NCBI RefSeq assembly: GCF_024298825.1
Contig: NZ_CP101153.1
Location: 1,488,001 to 1,552,000 of the forward strand
DNA from: Haloglomus salinum
Lineage (GTDB): Archaea; Halobacteriota; Halobacteria; Halobacteriales; Haloarculaceae
Direction: 5' to 3'
DNA: 64,000 nucleotides
Position numbers and translations under genes: made by a program. A model generated the notes under the pieces. That model made no database searches and was not told the DNA's origin. It saw nothing but the letters and a program-made list of their open reading frames with translations. Shown in pieces: positions 50,048-59,914 of this stretch; within the stretch, counting starts at the first letter, position 1; the number at the start of each line of letters is the position of its first letter.

Positions 50048-50392
50048 ATGACCCGCGACGCCTCGCTCGACGAGTTCCTCGGTGGCGGGGACGGGGAGAG
50101 CGGGGGCGAAGCGACCGAGGACGAGGGGGCAGCGACCGAGCCAGCCAGCCCGGCCGAGGAGCCACCGGTCGACGGGGCCGAGGAGTCGGCGGACGCCACC
50201 GAGAGCGACGACCCACCAGCCGATGCCGAAGGCGAGGAGGACCCGCCGCTCGCACCCGCCGCCGTCGACCCGGCGCACTCGACCTACGACTGGTCGCCCG
50301 ACGGCGCCGACTGCGCCGACTGCGGCGAGACCGCCGAGGTACGCTGGCACGACGAGCCGGGGCTGGTCTGTGCGGACTGCAAGGTGTGGTAG
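50048..50392 (+). CDS. Haloarchaeal zinc-ribbon protein with acidic N-terminus
   Basis: 114 residues. MTRDASLDEFLGGGDGE and a long acidic spacer (about 15-75) precede the C-terminal module STYDWSPDGADCADCGETAE, VRWHDEPGLVCADCKVW, in which two CxxC pairs form a zinc ribbon. It resembles a group of conserved haloarchaeal zinc-finger proteins with no known role. Confidence 0.75.
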   Translation: MTRDASLDEFLGGGDGESGGEATEDEGAATEPASPAEEPPVDGAEESADATESDDPPADAEGEEDPPLAPAAVDPAHSTYDWSPDGADCADCGETAEVRWHDEPGLVCADCKVW

Positions 50393-50596
50393 CCACCGTG
50401 CCGTGTCGGCCCGGCCGACGACCACCGGCTATATACCCCTCAATACGTCCACAGCGAGTGCCCACACCCAGCAGAGTTACAAGCGTCCCGACCGTCCCTG
50501 TGGCACAATGACAGTCGGGGAGCCATCGAGCGAGCGGCCCCGTGGGGACGGGCAAGACACTTACCGCAACCGCCACCAGCGCTTCGCGAGGTCCCC

Positions 50597-51562
50597 ATGA
50601 GCGAGTCACCCTCCACTGCCGACACCCCGCTCGATGCCGAGCCGAGCGTGGAGTCGGCCGGCGACACCGCCCGTGCGGTCATCGATAACGTCGAACAGGT
50701 CATCGTCGGGCACCACGACGCCATCGAGCACCTCATCTGTGCCTTCCTCGGTCGGGGCCACGTCCTGCTGGAGGACGTGCCCGGCGTCGGGAAGACGATG
50801 CTGGCGCGCTCGGTCGCGCGGTCGTTCGAGTGTGATTTCAAGCGCGTCCAGTTCACGCCCGACCTCCTGCCCACGGACATCACGGGGGTCAACATCTACA
50901 ACCAGCAGACCGGCGAGTTCGAGTTCCGCCCGGGCCCCATCTTCGCCAACGTCGTCCTGGGTGACGAGATCAACCGGGCACCCCCCAAGACCCAGTCGGC
51001 GCTGCTGGAGGCGATGGAGGAGGACCAGGTCACCGTCGACGGCGAGTCGTACCCCGTCCCGTCGCCGTTCACGGTCGTCGCGACGCAGAACAGCGTCGAG
51101 CGCGACCGCACCTACGACCTGCCCGCGGCCGAGCTGGACCGGTTCATGGTCCAGCTCTCGCTGGGCTACCCCGACGAGGCCGACGAGGCCGCCCTCCTCG
51201 GACAGATCGTCGGCGACCACCCCATCGAGGAGCTCCAGCCGGTCGCGACGACCGATGACCTGCTCGCGGCCCGGGAGGCGACCGCCCAGGTCGCCGTCGA
51301 GAAACCCCTCCGCGAGTACGTCACGCGCCTGGCGCGCTACACCCGCGAGCACGCGCAGCTGGGCGTGAGCCCCCGCGGCGCCATCTCGCTGCTGCGCGCG
51401 GGCCAGGCCCGCGCCGTCCTCGACGGCCGCGACTACGTCGTCCCGGACGACGTACAGGCCGAGGCCCAGGTCGTGATGGCCCACCGCATCCGGCGGAGCG
51501 CCGGCGAGGGGACGGGCACCGAGCTCGTCGCCGAGGCGCTGGATGCCGTTGCGGTCGAGTGA
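50597..51562 (+). CDS. MoxR-type AAA+ ATPase
   Basis: 321 residues. Walker A LLEDVPGVGKTMLARSVAR, LLPTDITGVNIYNQQTGEFE, Walker B NVVLGDEINRAPPKTQSALL, sensor 1 TVVATQNSVE, the arginine finger in AELDRFMVQLSLGYP and sensor 2 GVSPRGAISLLRAGQARAVL. MoxR proteins act as chaperones that activate partner complexes. The next genes, a DUF58 protein and a transglutaminase, follow with 1-base and overlapping junctions, the standard MoxR operon. Confidence 0.93.
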   Translation: MSESPSTADTPLDAEPSVESAGDTARAVIDNVEQVIVGHHDAIEHLICAFLGRGHVLLEDVPGVGKTMLARSVARSFECDFKRVQFTPDLLPTDITGVNIYNQQTGEFEFRPGPIFANVVLGDEINRAPPKTQSALLEAMEEDQVTVDGESYPVPSPFTVVATQNSVERDRTYDLPAAELDRFMVQLSLGYPDEADEAALLGQIVGDHPIEELQPVATTDDLLAAREATAQVAVEKPLREYVTRLARYTREHAQLGVSPRGAISLLRAGQARAVLDGRDYVVPDDVQAEAQVVMAHRIRRSAGEGTGTELVAEALDAVAVE

Positions 51563-51563
51563 G

Positions 51564-52637
51564 ATGCGCCCGACACGACGCGGCATCGCGGCGCTGGCCC
51601 TCGGTATCGGCGCGCTGGGTTTCGGTCTCAGGTTCGGTATCACGGGCCTGAACGCGTTCGTCGTCCCCGTGGTCGTCGGCTACGCGGTCGGCGCCGTCCA
51701 GCTGTACCGGGCGCCGACGCCGACCGTCGAGCGCTCCACGCCACAGCCCGGCTTCCCCGGCGCCCGCCGGACCATCACCGTCGATGTCGAGTCGGCGGTC
51801 CCGCTCGACCTCTGCGAGCGCGTGCCCGACCGTGTCAGGGTCGCCGACGCCACCGTCGTCAGCCCGGACGGCCGCGAGCGCCGGGACGCGGCCACCGTCA
51901 CCGACGCGGGTGCGACCGTCTCGCTCCCGGGCGATGCCATCGTCCGCCTGCACTGTGACCTCGTCGGGCGGGGGGTCCACGACCTGGGCCCGGCGACCGT
52001 TCGGGTCCGGGACTCGCTGGGGCTGCTCGTCGCCGAGACCGAACTCGCTGGAAGCGAGCCTATCGTGGTCTACCCGGACGTGGCGGCCCTGACGAACAGC
52101 GGGCCCCTCACCGGCCTCGTGGAGAAGGCGACCGCCGACGACCGGACCGCCTTCGACGAGGTCCGCGAGTACGTCCCCGGCGACCCGCTCCGCGACGTGA
52201 ACTGGAAGGTGTCGGCGAAACAGGCCGAGGGTGACCTCGTCGTCACGGAGTGGGCCGCCGACCAGGAGGGCGGTATCACCGTCGCCGGCGAGGCCGGCCC
52301 CGAGTACGTCGACGAGATGGCGGCCGCCGTCGGCTCCATCGCCACGCACCTGCTCGACGCGGACCTCATCATCGGTGTCCGGGTGCCGGGCGGCGAGGTC
52401 GACGACGAGCGTGGTGAGACCGCCCGCAACCGTATCCTCGAACTGCTCGCCCGGACGGGCGCTGGCGCCGTCGACGAGGACGCCGAGGTCCTCGTCCGCG
52501 CCGGGGCCGACGGTACGACCGTCACCGTCGGCGGTCGGACGGTCCCGTTCGAACGGCTCGCCGGCGCTCCGACCGAGCACACCGACGAAACGCCGGACCG
52601 GTCGGTCACCGGTCGCATCCGGGAGGTCGTCTCATGA
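51564..52637 (+). CDS. DUF58 domain membrane protein
   Basis: 357 residues. Two hydrophobic stretches at the N-terminus (RGIAALALGIGALGFGLRFG, GLNAFVVPVVVGYAVGAVQL) are followed by beta-rich regions (PGARRTITVDVESAVPLDLC) and the DUF58 signature FDEVREYVPGDPLRDVNWKV SAKQ (split here). A vWA-like C-terminal part follows. It starts one base after the moxR stop and overlaps the next gene by ATGA. Partner of MoxR; molecular activity unknown. Confidence 0.9.
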   Translation: MRPTRRGIAALALGIGALGFGLRFGITGLNAFVVPVVVGYAVGAVQLYRAPTPTVERSTPQPGFPGARRTITVDVESAVPLDLCERVPDRVRVADATVVSPDGRERRDAATVTDAGATVSLPGDAIVRLHCDLVGRGVHDLGPATVRVRDSLGLLVAETELAGSEPIVVYPDVAALTNSGPLTGLVEKATADDRTAFDEVREYVPGDPLRDVNWKVSAKQAEGDLVVTEWAADQEGGITVAGEAGPEYVDEMAAAVGSIATHLLDADLIIGVRVPGGEVDDERGETARNRILELLARTGAGAVDEDAEVLVRAGADGTTVTVGGRTVPFERLAGAPTEHTDETPDRSVTGRIREVVS

Positions 52638-54919
52638 GCACGGGCACCAGCACGAGCCGGTCCGCGAACGTAGACGACGCGGCCTCGGGCCTGGCCCGGG
52701 TCGTGCCCGAGCTGGACCCCGTCCGGCTGCTGGCGCTCGCCAGCGTGGCAGCGCTGCTCGGGACCTTCCTGTCGGTCCTCTACCGGGTCTCCGACGTGGC
52801 CGGCGACGTGACGCTGTTCCTGGCCGTCGCGGCCGGGACGCTCGTCGCCGCCACCGTCGTCGCCCGGCTCGTTCCCGAGGGTATCGCCGTCGCCCTCGCC
52901 GCGGTCCTGCTGGTGGTCGGTGCGTACGCGTACGTCACGCAGCTCCCCCGGGACGTGGCGGCGATGCCGACGCTCCTGCTGCTCGTCAGCGACGGCATCG
53001 AACTGCTGACCGGGCTCTCGGTCCTCCGAATCGTCAACGTGGGGCTGTGGGCGCTGGCAGCGACGCCGGCGCCGACGTTCGTGGCGTGGTATCTGGCGCT
53101 CCGGCGGCGCTACGTCGCCGCGGTCGTCGTCGGCGGGGCGATGCTCACGTTGTTCATCCTGACGGGAGACGCGAGCGGTGCGCTCGCGCTCCTGGGGGTG
53201 GTCGCGGCCGCCGGGGCCGTCGGCTTCGGCGACCTCGAACTGCGCGGAGGTGACCTCGCGACCGCCGAGACGGTCGCGGTCGTCCTCGCCGCGATGGTGA
53301 CGGCGGCGCTGCTGGTGAGCGTCGTCCCGGCCGCGGGGTCGGACCCACTCGACCTCGGCACCGGCGGCGACGACCAGACCGTCGAGTCGAGCCTCACCAC
53401 CGCCGGCGACAGCGTCAGCATCCTCGGCTCCATCCGGCTCTCACCGGAGGTCCGGTTCACCGTCACCAGTTCCGAGCCGACCTACTGGCGCGTCGGCTCC
53501 TACGACCGCTACACCGGGGGCGGCTGGGTCCGGACGGGTGCGGACCGCTCGTACGACGGGCGCCTCTCAGGCCCGATCGGGCAGAGCCGGACGGTCCGCC
53601 AGCGCTACACGGTCGAGTCCGAGCTTCAGGTGCTGCCGGCGGCGTGGAAGCCCACGCGGGTCGCGGACGCGCCTGTCTCGCTCGTCGAGTTGCCGGGCGG
53701 TGGCGTGGGGCCGGACGGGACGCTCTCGCCCGGTGACACGTACACCGTCGAATCCGAGCGCCCGGTCGCGAGCGCCCGCGAACTCCGCGAGTCCGGCACG
53801 AACTACCCGGGCCCCATCGAGGAGCGCTACACGCAGCTCCCGTCGACGACGCCCGACCGCGTCGGCGAGCGGACCGCGCGCATCACTGCCAACGCGGAGA
53901 ACCCGTACGATACGGCCCGCGTCATCGAGCGGTGGCTGGAGAACAACCGCGAGTACTCGCTCAGCGTCGACCGCCCCCGCGGCGATATCGCCGACGCGTT
54001 CCTCTTCGAGATGGAGCAGGGGTACTGCACCTACTACGCCACGACGATGGTGACGATGCTCCGGTCGCAGGGCATCCCGGCACGGCTGGCGGTCGGCTAC
54101 ACGCCCGGCCAGCAGGTCGCCCAGGACAGGTGGGTCGCACGAGGGCTCGACTCGCACGCCTGGGTCGAGGTCTACTTCCCCGACCAGGGCTGGGTCCGGT
54201 TCGACCCGACGCCCGCCGCCCCGCGCGAGGCGGCCGAGCGCCAGCGCGTCCAGCAGGCCCGCCAGGCCAACGGAACCGGCGGTGTCGACACGAACGAGTC
54301 GCGCAACCGGACGTTCACCCCGACGCCGACCCCGACGCCGGACACGCCGACGCCTGGTAACCCGAACCCCGGCGTGACCCCGACGCCGACCCCGACCACA
54401 CCGACCACGAACGGCACGACGAACGGGACCAACACCACCTCCAGCGGCCCCGGATTCGGTGACGGTGCGGACATCGCCTCGCCCGGCGGTGGCGGTGACG
54501 AGGGCGGCGGTGGTATCCCGCAGCCCACTCGCGAGCAGACGGCGCTCGGCCTGGTCGTCCTCGCGGGTGTCGCCGCCGGCGTCCACCGGTCGGGTGCCCA
54601 CTCCCGGCTCTACCGTGAGATTCGGCTCCGCTACCAGCCTCGGACGGACGACCCCGCACGGGACGTGGCGCAGGCGTTCGACCGACTGGAACACCTCGGC
54701 AGGAAGGCCGATGCCGCCCGGCGGCCGGGTGAGACGGCCCGCGAGTTCGCCGCCCGCGTCGGCGCCGTCGGCGTGAGCGGCACGCCGGACGAGCGGGCCC
54801 GCCGCCTGGCGACGCTCCACGAGCGGGCCCGGTACGGCGGTGGGGTCACCGTCGAGGAAGCCGACGAGGCCGTCGCGCTCGCCGACGAGCTGGTGAGCGA
54901 CCGTCCACCCATCTCCTGA
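52634..54919 (+). CDS. Membrane-bound transglutaminase-like protein
   Basis: 761 residues. About seven transmembrane helices in the first 240 residues, then an external region with the transglutaminase core: catalytic Cys in MEQGYCTYYATTMVTMLRSQ, His in LDSHAWVEVYF and Asp in WVRFDPTPAAP. A Thr/Pro/Asn/Gly-rich spacer (about 545-620, with TPTPTPDTP) precedes a last helix (EQTALGLVVLAGVAAGVH) and a cytoplasmic DUF4129-like end (PARDVAQAFDRLEHLG, GETAREFAARVGA). The active-site triad is complete. Last gene of the MoxR operon; may modify or cleave envelope proteins. Confidence 0.92.
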   Translation: MSTGTSTSRSANVDDAASGLARVVPELDPVRLLALASVAALLGTFLSVLYRVSDVAGDVTLFLAVAAGTLVAATVVARLVPEGIAVALAAVLLVVGAYAYVTQLPRDVAAMPTLLLLVSDGIELLTGLSVLRIVNVGLWALAATPAPTFVAWYLALRRRYVAAVVVGGAMLTLFILTGDASGALALLGVVAAAGAVGFGDLELRGGDLATAETVAVVLAAMVTAALLVSVVPAAGSDPLDLGTGGDDQTVESSLTTAGDSVSILGSIRLSPEVRFTVTSSEPTYWRVGSYDRYTGGGWVRTGADRSYDGRLSGPIGQSRTVRQRYTVESELQVLPAAWKPTRVADAPVSLVELPGGGVGPDGTLSPGDTYTVESERPVASARELRESGTNYPGPIEERYTQLPSTTPDRVGERTARITANAENPYDTARVIERWLENNREYSLSVDRPRGDIADAFLFEMEQGYCTYYATTMVTMLRSQGIPARLAVGYTPGQQVAQDRWVARGLDSHAWVEVYFPDQGWVRFDPTPAAPREAAERQRVQQARQANGTGGVDTNESRNRTFTPTPTPTPDTPTPGNPNPGVTPTPTPTTPTTNGTTNGTNTTSSGPGFGDGADIASPGGGGDEGGGGIPQPTREQTALGLVVLAGVAAGVHRSGAHSRLYREIRLRYQPRTDDPARDVAQAFDRLEHLGRKADAARRPGETAREFAARVGAVGVSGTPDERARRLATLHERARYGGGVTVEEADEAVALADELVSDRPPIS

Positions 54920-55321
<402 letters not shown>

Positions 55322-55361
55322 GACCTGACCGCACGTCGAGCACCCCACGTGGGGTGACTTC

Positions 55362-56027
55362 TCACTCGCCGACAACGCGCCCGACCAGCCGCGCCTCCGC
55401 CTTCCGCAGGTGGGTCGCGGCCGTCGACTCGGCCACGCCGAGCGCGTCGGCCACGTCCGCGACGCTCCCCTCGCGCGGCACCTCGTAGTAGCCGGCCTCC
55501 CACGCAGCGGTCAGCGCCTCGCGCTGGCGGCCCGTCAGGTCGCCGCCGCCGATACGGCCGGCTCGCGAGGGGCCGGGGCGGGACTCGACCCCGTCGATGT
55601 CGACCTGGACACGCTCGTCGGCCTCCATCGTCCCGACCACGGCCTCCAGCGGCTCTGCCTCACCGACGACGGTCAGTCGCATCGTCCGGTCCGGCCGGAA
55701 CGCAACCGGCGGCACCAGCACGACCCCGCCGAGGTCGAACGCGTCGTAGAACACCTCGTCGGCCGGGCGCGGCGTCTCCCGGACGTAGGCGTAGCACCCC
55801 CCTGCCGCCGGGACGAGGTCGTAGAACTCGACCTGGTCGGTATCGGCCAGCAACGCCTCGTACGCCTCGTGGTCACCCTCGATGTAGAACAGGAGCGCTG
55901 CCAGGTCACCCTCCGGGTTCGCCTGGAACAGCAGCTCGCGCTCGATCGGCGCCCCCTCGCAGATCGCCCGGTGGACCGGATGCAGCGCCTCGTCGCCGAG
56001 ACGGACCGTGAGATGGAGGCAGTTCAT
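55362..56027 (-). CDS. HTH_10 (bat-type) transcriptional regulator, divergent from P450
   Basis: 221 residues. The input domain (about 1-160) contains LLFQANPEGDLAALLFYIEG, YDLVPAAGGCYAYVRETPRP and VLVPPVAFRPDRTMRLTVVG. The HTH_10 domain at the end reads LTGRQREALTAAWEAGYYEV, then SVADVADALGVAESTAATHL and RKAEARLVGRVVG. Its start is 88 bases from the divergent P450 start, so it may regulate that gene. ATG 56027 (MNCLHLTVRLG) is chosen over a longer upstream start that would cover the shared promoter. Confidence 0.85.
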   Translation of the reverse strand: MNCLHLTVRLGDEALHPVHRAICEGAPIERELLFQANPEGDLAALLFYIEGDHEAYEALLADTDQVEFYDLVPAAGGCYAYVRETPRPADEVFYDAFDLGGVVLVPPVAFRPDRTMRLTVVGEAEPLEAVVGTMEADERVQVDIDGVESRPGPSRAGRIGGGDLTGRQREALTAAWEAGYYEVPREGSVADVADALGVAESTAATHLRKAEARLVGRVVGE

Positions 56028-56115
56028 GCGCGCCCGTCCGTCCGCGACGCACTTGAACACGCTAGTGTGTCCACGGCAACGGCGAGGTGTCGCTCGTCCC
56101 AACCTTCGCGTGTCC

Positions 56116-57534
56116 ATGAGTACGATGCGCCCTCCAGGCTCGGACGGCTGGCCGGCCGTCGGACAGAGCCTCGCGTTCGCCCGGGACCCGTTCGGCTTCT
56201 ACAGCCGGATGGGACGGTACGGCGACGTGGTCCGGACCCACGTCTTCGGCCACGTCGTCTACCAGGTCCGCCATCCGGAACCGGTCCGGACGGTGCTGGT
56301 CGAGGACCACGCCCGCTACGAGAAAAGCGAGATCCTGCAGGAGTCCGCCGAGGAACTGGTACCGACCGGGCTGGTCACGCTCGACGGCGAGCAGTGGCAG
56401 CGGGTCCGGGGACTGGTCCAGCCGGCGTTCTACCGCGAGCAGGTCGAACGCTACGACGACGCGATGCGGGCCGCGACCGAGCGCGCGAGCGCCGGCTGGA
56501 CCGACGGCGAGCGGCTCGCGGTCGCCGACGAGATGCGGTCGCTCACCCTCGACGTGCTCTCGCAGGCCATGTTCGGCGGCGACGTGGGCGGCCCGGGGCC
56601 CGACGACCCCATCGACCGGGCGACCCGGGCCATCAACGACCGGTTCGATGTCTCCTCGCCCTCGCGGTTCCTCCCGCCGTGGGTCCCGACGCCGACCAAC
56701 CGGCGCTACCAGCGCGCCGTCGCGGCGTTCGACGACACCATCGAGACCCTCATCGCCCAGCGGCGTGACCGCGCGGACCCCGGCGAGGACCTGCTCGGGA
56801 TGCTGGTGGCCGCCGGCGACGCCGGCCTCACGGACGAGGAGCTGCGCGACCAGCTGTTCACCTTCCTGTTCGCCGGCCACGAGACCTCCTCGATGGCGCT
56901 GACCTACGCCTGGCTCCTGCTGGCCTCGAACCCCGACCGCCGGCGCCGGCTGGAGCAGGAGGTCGACGCGCTCGACGGGGCGCCCGACGCCCGCGCGGTC
57001 CGTGACGGCCTGCCGTACACGGAGGCGGTCGTCCGGGAGGCACTCCGGCGCTACCCGCCGGTGTTCGTCCTCTTCCGCCAGCCCATCGAGGACGTCGACC
57101 TGTACGGCTACCACATCCCCGAGGGGACGGACCTCTCCATCCCCGTCATCGAACTCCACCGGGACGACCGGTGGTGGGATGCTCCCGACGCCTTCCGCCC
57201 GGAGCGGTGGCTGGTCCCCGCCGAGGCGTCCGACCTCGGCGACGATTTCGTGCCCGACGCCGCTGCGACCCGCGACCCCGCGACCGACGACCTGCGGGTC
57301 CTGGCGGACCCGCCGGGGCGCCCGGAGTACGCCTACTGCCCGTTCGGGGGCGGCCCACGGACCTGCATCGGCAACCGGTTCGCGATGCTCGAACTACAGC
57401 TGGCACTCGCCACGCTCGCCCGCGACTGGCGGTTCGACCTCGCGCCCGACCAGTCGGCCGACCCGGACCTCCGGATGTCCGTCACGCTCCAGCCCAGCGA
57501 CCCCATCGAGCTGGTCGCCCGGCGGCGGGACTGA
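56116..57534 (+). CDS. Cytochrome P450
   Basis: Haem monooxygenase, 472 residues. I-helix LFAGHETSSMALTYAW (oxygen-activating Thr), ExxR in VREALRRYPPVF, RPERW, and the haem loop YCPFGGGPRTCIGNRFAMLE with the Cys ligand. No membrane anchor, so probably soluble. Its layout resembles the CYP102/fatty-acid-type class but no redox partner gene is near; a ferredoxin elsewhere would be needed. Substrate unknown. Confidence 0.94.
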   Translation: MSTMRPPGSDGWPAVGQSLAFARDPFGFYSRMGRYGDVVRTHVFGHVVYQVRHPEPVRTVLVEDHARYEKSEILQESAEELVPTGLVTLDGEQWQRVRGLVQPAFYREQVERYDDAMRAATERASAGWTDGERLAVADEMRSLTLDVLSQAMFGGDVGGPGPDDPIDRATRAINDRFDVSSPSRFLPPWVPTPTNRRYQRAVAAFDDTIETLIAQRRDRADPGEDLLGMLVAAGDAGLTDEELRDQLFTFLFAGHETSSMALTYAWLLLASNPDRRRRLEQEVDALDGAPDARAVRDGLPYTEAVVREALRRYPPVFVLFRQPIEDVDLYGYHIPEGTDLSIPVIELHRDDRWWDAPDAFRPERWLVPAEASDLGDDFVPDAAATRDPATDDLRVLADPPGRPEYAYCPFGGGPRTCIGNRFAMLELQLALATLARDWRFDLAPDQSADPDLRMSVTLQPSDPIELVARRRD

Positions 57535-57571
57535 GCGCGCTCTTTATCCGGGCTCCCCGTCTCGTCCGACC

Positions 57572-57892
57572 ATGGACGAGCCCTCCACCGACCCGTCCGG
57601 GAGCGGCATCGACGCCGCCCCCTCCACAGACGAACAGTACATCGTCGTCCGCCGTGCCGTCGAGGACGCCCTCTGGTCCGTCCTCGGGACCGCCGTCTAC
57701 GCCGTCTTCCTCGCGGTCCTGTTCGTCGTCGGCCTCGCGATGACCGCCGGCGGCCTCTTCGCCGCCGACCAGTCGGGCGGCCTGACGCTGCTGCTGGTCG
57801 GCGCGGCTCTGTTCGCCGGCGCCGGCATCGAACTCGCGCGGACGTTCGGGCTGTTTCCGTCGGTCAGGCGGCGGTCGACGGCCGAGGAGTAG
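57572..57892 (+). CDS. Small membrane protein after P450
   Basis: 106 residues. Polar N-terminus (about 40), helix 1 SVLGTAVYAVFLAVLFVVGL, helix 2 GLTLLLVGAALFAGAGIELA, and a basic tail. It lies 37 bases after the P450 and could be co-transcribed, or use the TTTATCCG string about 30 bases before its ATG. Function unknown. Confidence 0.7.
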   Translation: MDEPSTDPSGSGIDAAPSTDEQYIVVRRAVEDALWSVLGTAVYAVFLAVLFVVGLAMTAGGLFAADQSGGLTLLLVGAALFAGAGIELARTFGLFPSVRRRSTAEE

Positions 57893-57912
57893 TCCCGCGG
57901 TCCGGCCCGCGC

Positions 57913-58287
57913 TCAGAACGGGGCCTCGGGCCCCTCGTCCTGCTCCCCGGTCTCTCCGCCGTCCGCCGCGGCCGTCTCCAGCCCGTATCGCTCCTGCCAC
58001 CCGGTGACGCCGTCGGCCATCGACTCGACGCGGCCGTCGAACCCCTCGTAGGAGGCGACGAGCCGGGCAGCCTGCACGCTGGCCTCGCCGTGCGGGCAGA
58101 CCGTCACGACGTGGTCGGCGCCGGCCAGTTCCTCGATACGGCCCGTCAGCTCCCGGAACGGGATGTTCTCGCTGTTCGGCAGGCGCCCCCGTCGGAACGC
58201 GTCGGCCGACCTGATGTCCACGACGCGTACGTCTGTGCCCGATTCGAGGAGGTCGTGGAGCTCCTCGGCGGATATCTCGTCGTCCAT
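57913..58287 (-). CDS. Rhodanese-domain protein
   Basis: 124 residues, single rhodanese domain: ISAEELHDLLESGTDVRVVD, IRSADAFRRGRLPNSENIPF, the active-site Cys loop VTVCPHGEASVQAA, and VESMADGVTGWQERYG. Cys as catalytic residue suggests sulfur transfer. ATG 58287 fits the usual domain start. Confidence 0.88.
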   Translation of the reverse strand: MDDEISAEELHDLLESGTDVRVVDIRSADAFRRGRLPNSENIPFRELTGRIEELAGADHVVTVCPHGEASVQAARLVASYEGFDGRVESMADGVTGWQERYGLETAAADGGETGEQDEGPEAPF

Positions 58288-58450
58288 ACCCCGAGGGAGC
58301 AGTTCAGCGAGGATAAATCCACGGCGACACGCGCCGGACAGCGCCGCGCTGCTACACATGGGGGCTCACTCTCATGCCCATCCTCCCCCCGTCCTCACCA
58401 GTCGCCCGGCACCCGGCAGCCACAAGTGCGGTCCGGACCCACGCCGGGTC

Positions 58451-59848
58451 GTGTCTCAATCCCGGGCCGCGACCGTCGCCGAGGCCGCCGCCGAGGGGGT
58501 CTCTCGCCGTCGCGCGCTGCTGACGGTGCTCGGGGTCGTCTTCATCGACCTGCTCGGGTTCGGCGTCATCATCCCGGTCCTGCCGTTCTACGTCCGGAGC
58601 TTCGGGGTGAGCGACGTGTTCATCGGGCTGCTCGCGGCGTCGTACTCGCTGACGCAGTTCGTCTTCGCGCCCCTGCTGGGCCGCCTGTCGGACGAGCGCG
58701 GCCGCCGCCCGGTGCTGATGCTGTCGCTGGCCGGGAGCGCCGTCGCGTGGGTGGTCTTCGGCCTCGGCGAGCAACTGCAGGGCCCCTTCGGCACGGCCGG
58801 CGCGCTGGGGGCCCTGTTCGCCGCCCGGATGCTGGCCGGCGCGATGGGCGGCAACATCGCCACCGCACAGGCGTACATCACCGACATCACGCCGAAGGCC
58901 GAGCGGGCGAGCGCGCTGGGACTCGTCGGCGCGACGTTCGCGCTGGGGTTCGTCTTCGGTCCCGCGCTCGGCGGTGCCGTCGCCAGCGACCCCGCGGTCG
59001 CCCTCGCACGGCGTGTGCTGCCCGGGTTCGTCCCGGCGACGGTGTTCTCGCTGCCGAGTTTCCTCGCGGCGACGCTGTCCCTGCTCGCGCTGCTCGCGGC
59101 GGCGCGCTTCCTCCCGGAGCCGAACCGACAGCGCGGGACCGCGCGGCGGGAGCGTGGCCTCGTCTCGCAGTTCCGCGAGGCGCTGGCCGACAGCGACCTC
59201 CGGCCGCTCGTCCTCGTCTTCCTCGTCACCTCGGTCGCGTTCTCCGGCGTACAGGTCGCGTTCATCCCCTTCGTCGCGGACATCTACGGCTACGACGCGG
59301 CCGCGGCCGGCCTCCTGCTCACCTACATCGGCGTGCTCGGTGCCATCAACCAGGGGGTCGTCGTGCGTGCGCTCTCGCGGCGCTTCGCCGACACCCGCCT
59401 CGCCGTCGGCGGCGCGGCTCTCCTGCTGGTGGCGCTGGCGCTCCTCCCGTTCGCGCCCGAACTCGGCCGGACGCTCCTCTCCGGCATCGCAGGCGCGGTC
59501 CCCGTCGTCGGGCCGGAACTGCTCGCGTTACTGGGCGTCCTCGCGCTGCTCTCGGCCGGGAACGGACTGCTGAACGTCGGCATCACGGCGATGGTGTCGG
59601 CGGCGGCCGACGAGTCCGCACAGGGGAGCGCCTTCGGCGTCACGCAGGGGGCCGGCAGCCTCGGCCGGACGCTGGGCCCGCCGGCGATGACTGCCATCTA
59701 CGTGCTCTACTACTGGGCACCGTTCCTCGCGGGGGCCGTGCTCACCGTCGGAGTCCTGGGCGCGCTGGTCGCGGTCGCGCGCCGGTCGGACGCCTTCGAG
59801 ACCATCCCGCCCGGGTCCGACTCCGACTCGGGTCCCGAGCGGCTGTAG
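58451..59848 (+). CDS. MFS transporter of the DHA1 (TetA-like) type
   Basis: 465 residues, 12 hydrophobic segments. FIDLLGFGVIIPVLPFYVRS is the first helix; motif A is GRLSDERGRRPVL; motif C lies near GATFALGFVFGPALGGAVA. The second half begins with DLRPLVLVFLVTSVAFSG. An insert of about 45 residues around ALARRVLPGFVPATVFSLPS is an added loop and helix. GTG 58451 is the start (VSQSRAATVAEAA). Drug or metabolite export is likely; substrate unknown. Confidence 0.88.
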   Translation: MSQSRAATVAEAAAEGVSRRRALLTVLGVVFIDLLGFGVIIPVLPFYVRSFGVSDVFIGLLAASYSLTQFVFAPLLGRLSDERGRRPVLMLSLAGSAVAWVVFGLGEQLQGPFGTAGALGALFAARMLAGAMGGNIATAQAYITDITPKAERASALGLVGATFALGFVFGPALGGAVASDPAVALARRVLPGFVPATVFSLPSFLAATLSLLALLAAARFLPEPNRQRGTARRERGLVSQFREALADSDLRPLVLVFLVTSVAFSGVQVAFIPFVADIYGYDAAAAGLLLTYIGVLGAINQGVVVRALSRRFADTRLAVGGAALLLVALALLPFAPELGRTLLSGIAGAVPVVGPELLALLGVLALLSAGNGLLNVGITAMVSAAADESAQGSAFGVTQGAGSLGRTLGPPAMTAIYVLYYWAPFLAGAVLTVGVLGALVAVARRSDAFETIPPGSDSDSGPERL

Positions 59849-59914
59849 CTCCCCCCATCGGCGACCTGTCGGCCCGGGCCAGGGCCGCCCGTGGCCACCG
59901 GCTCGTGCCCGCGT

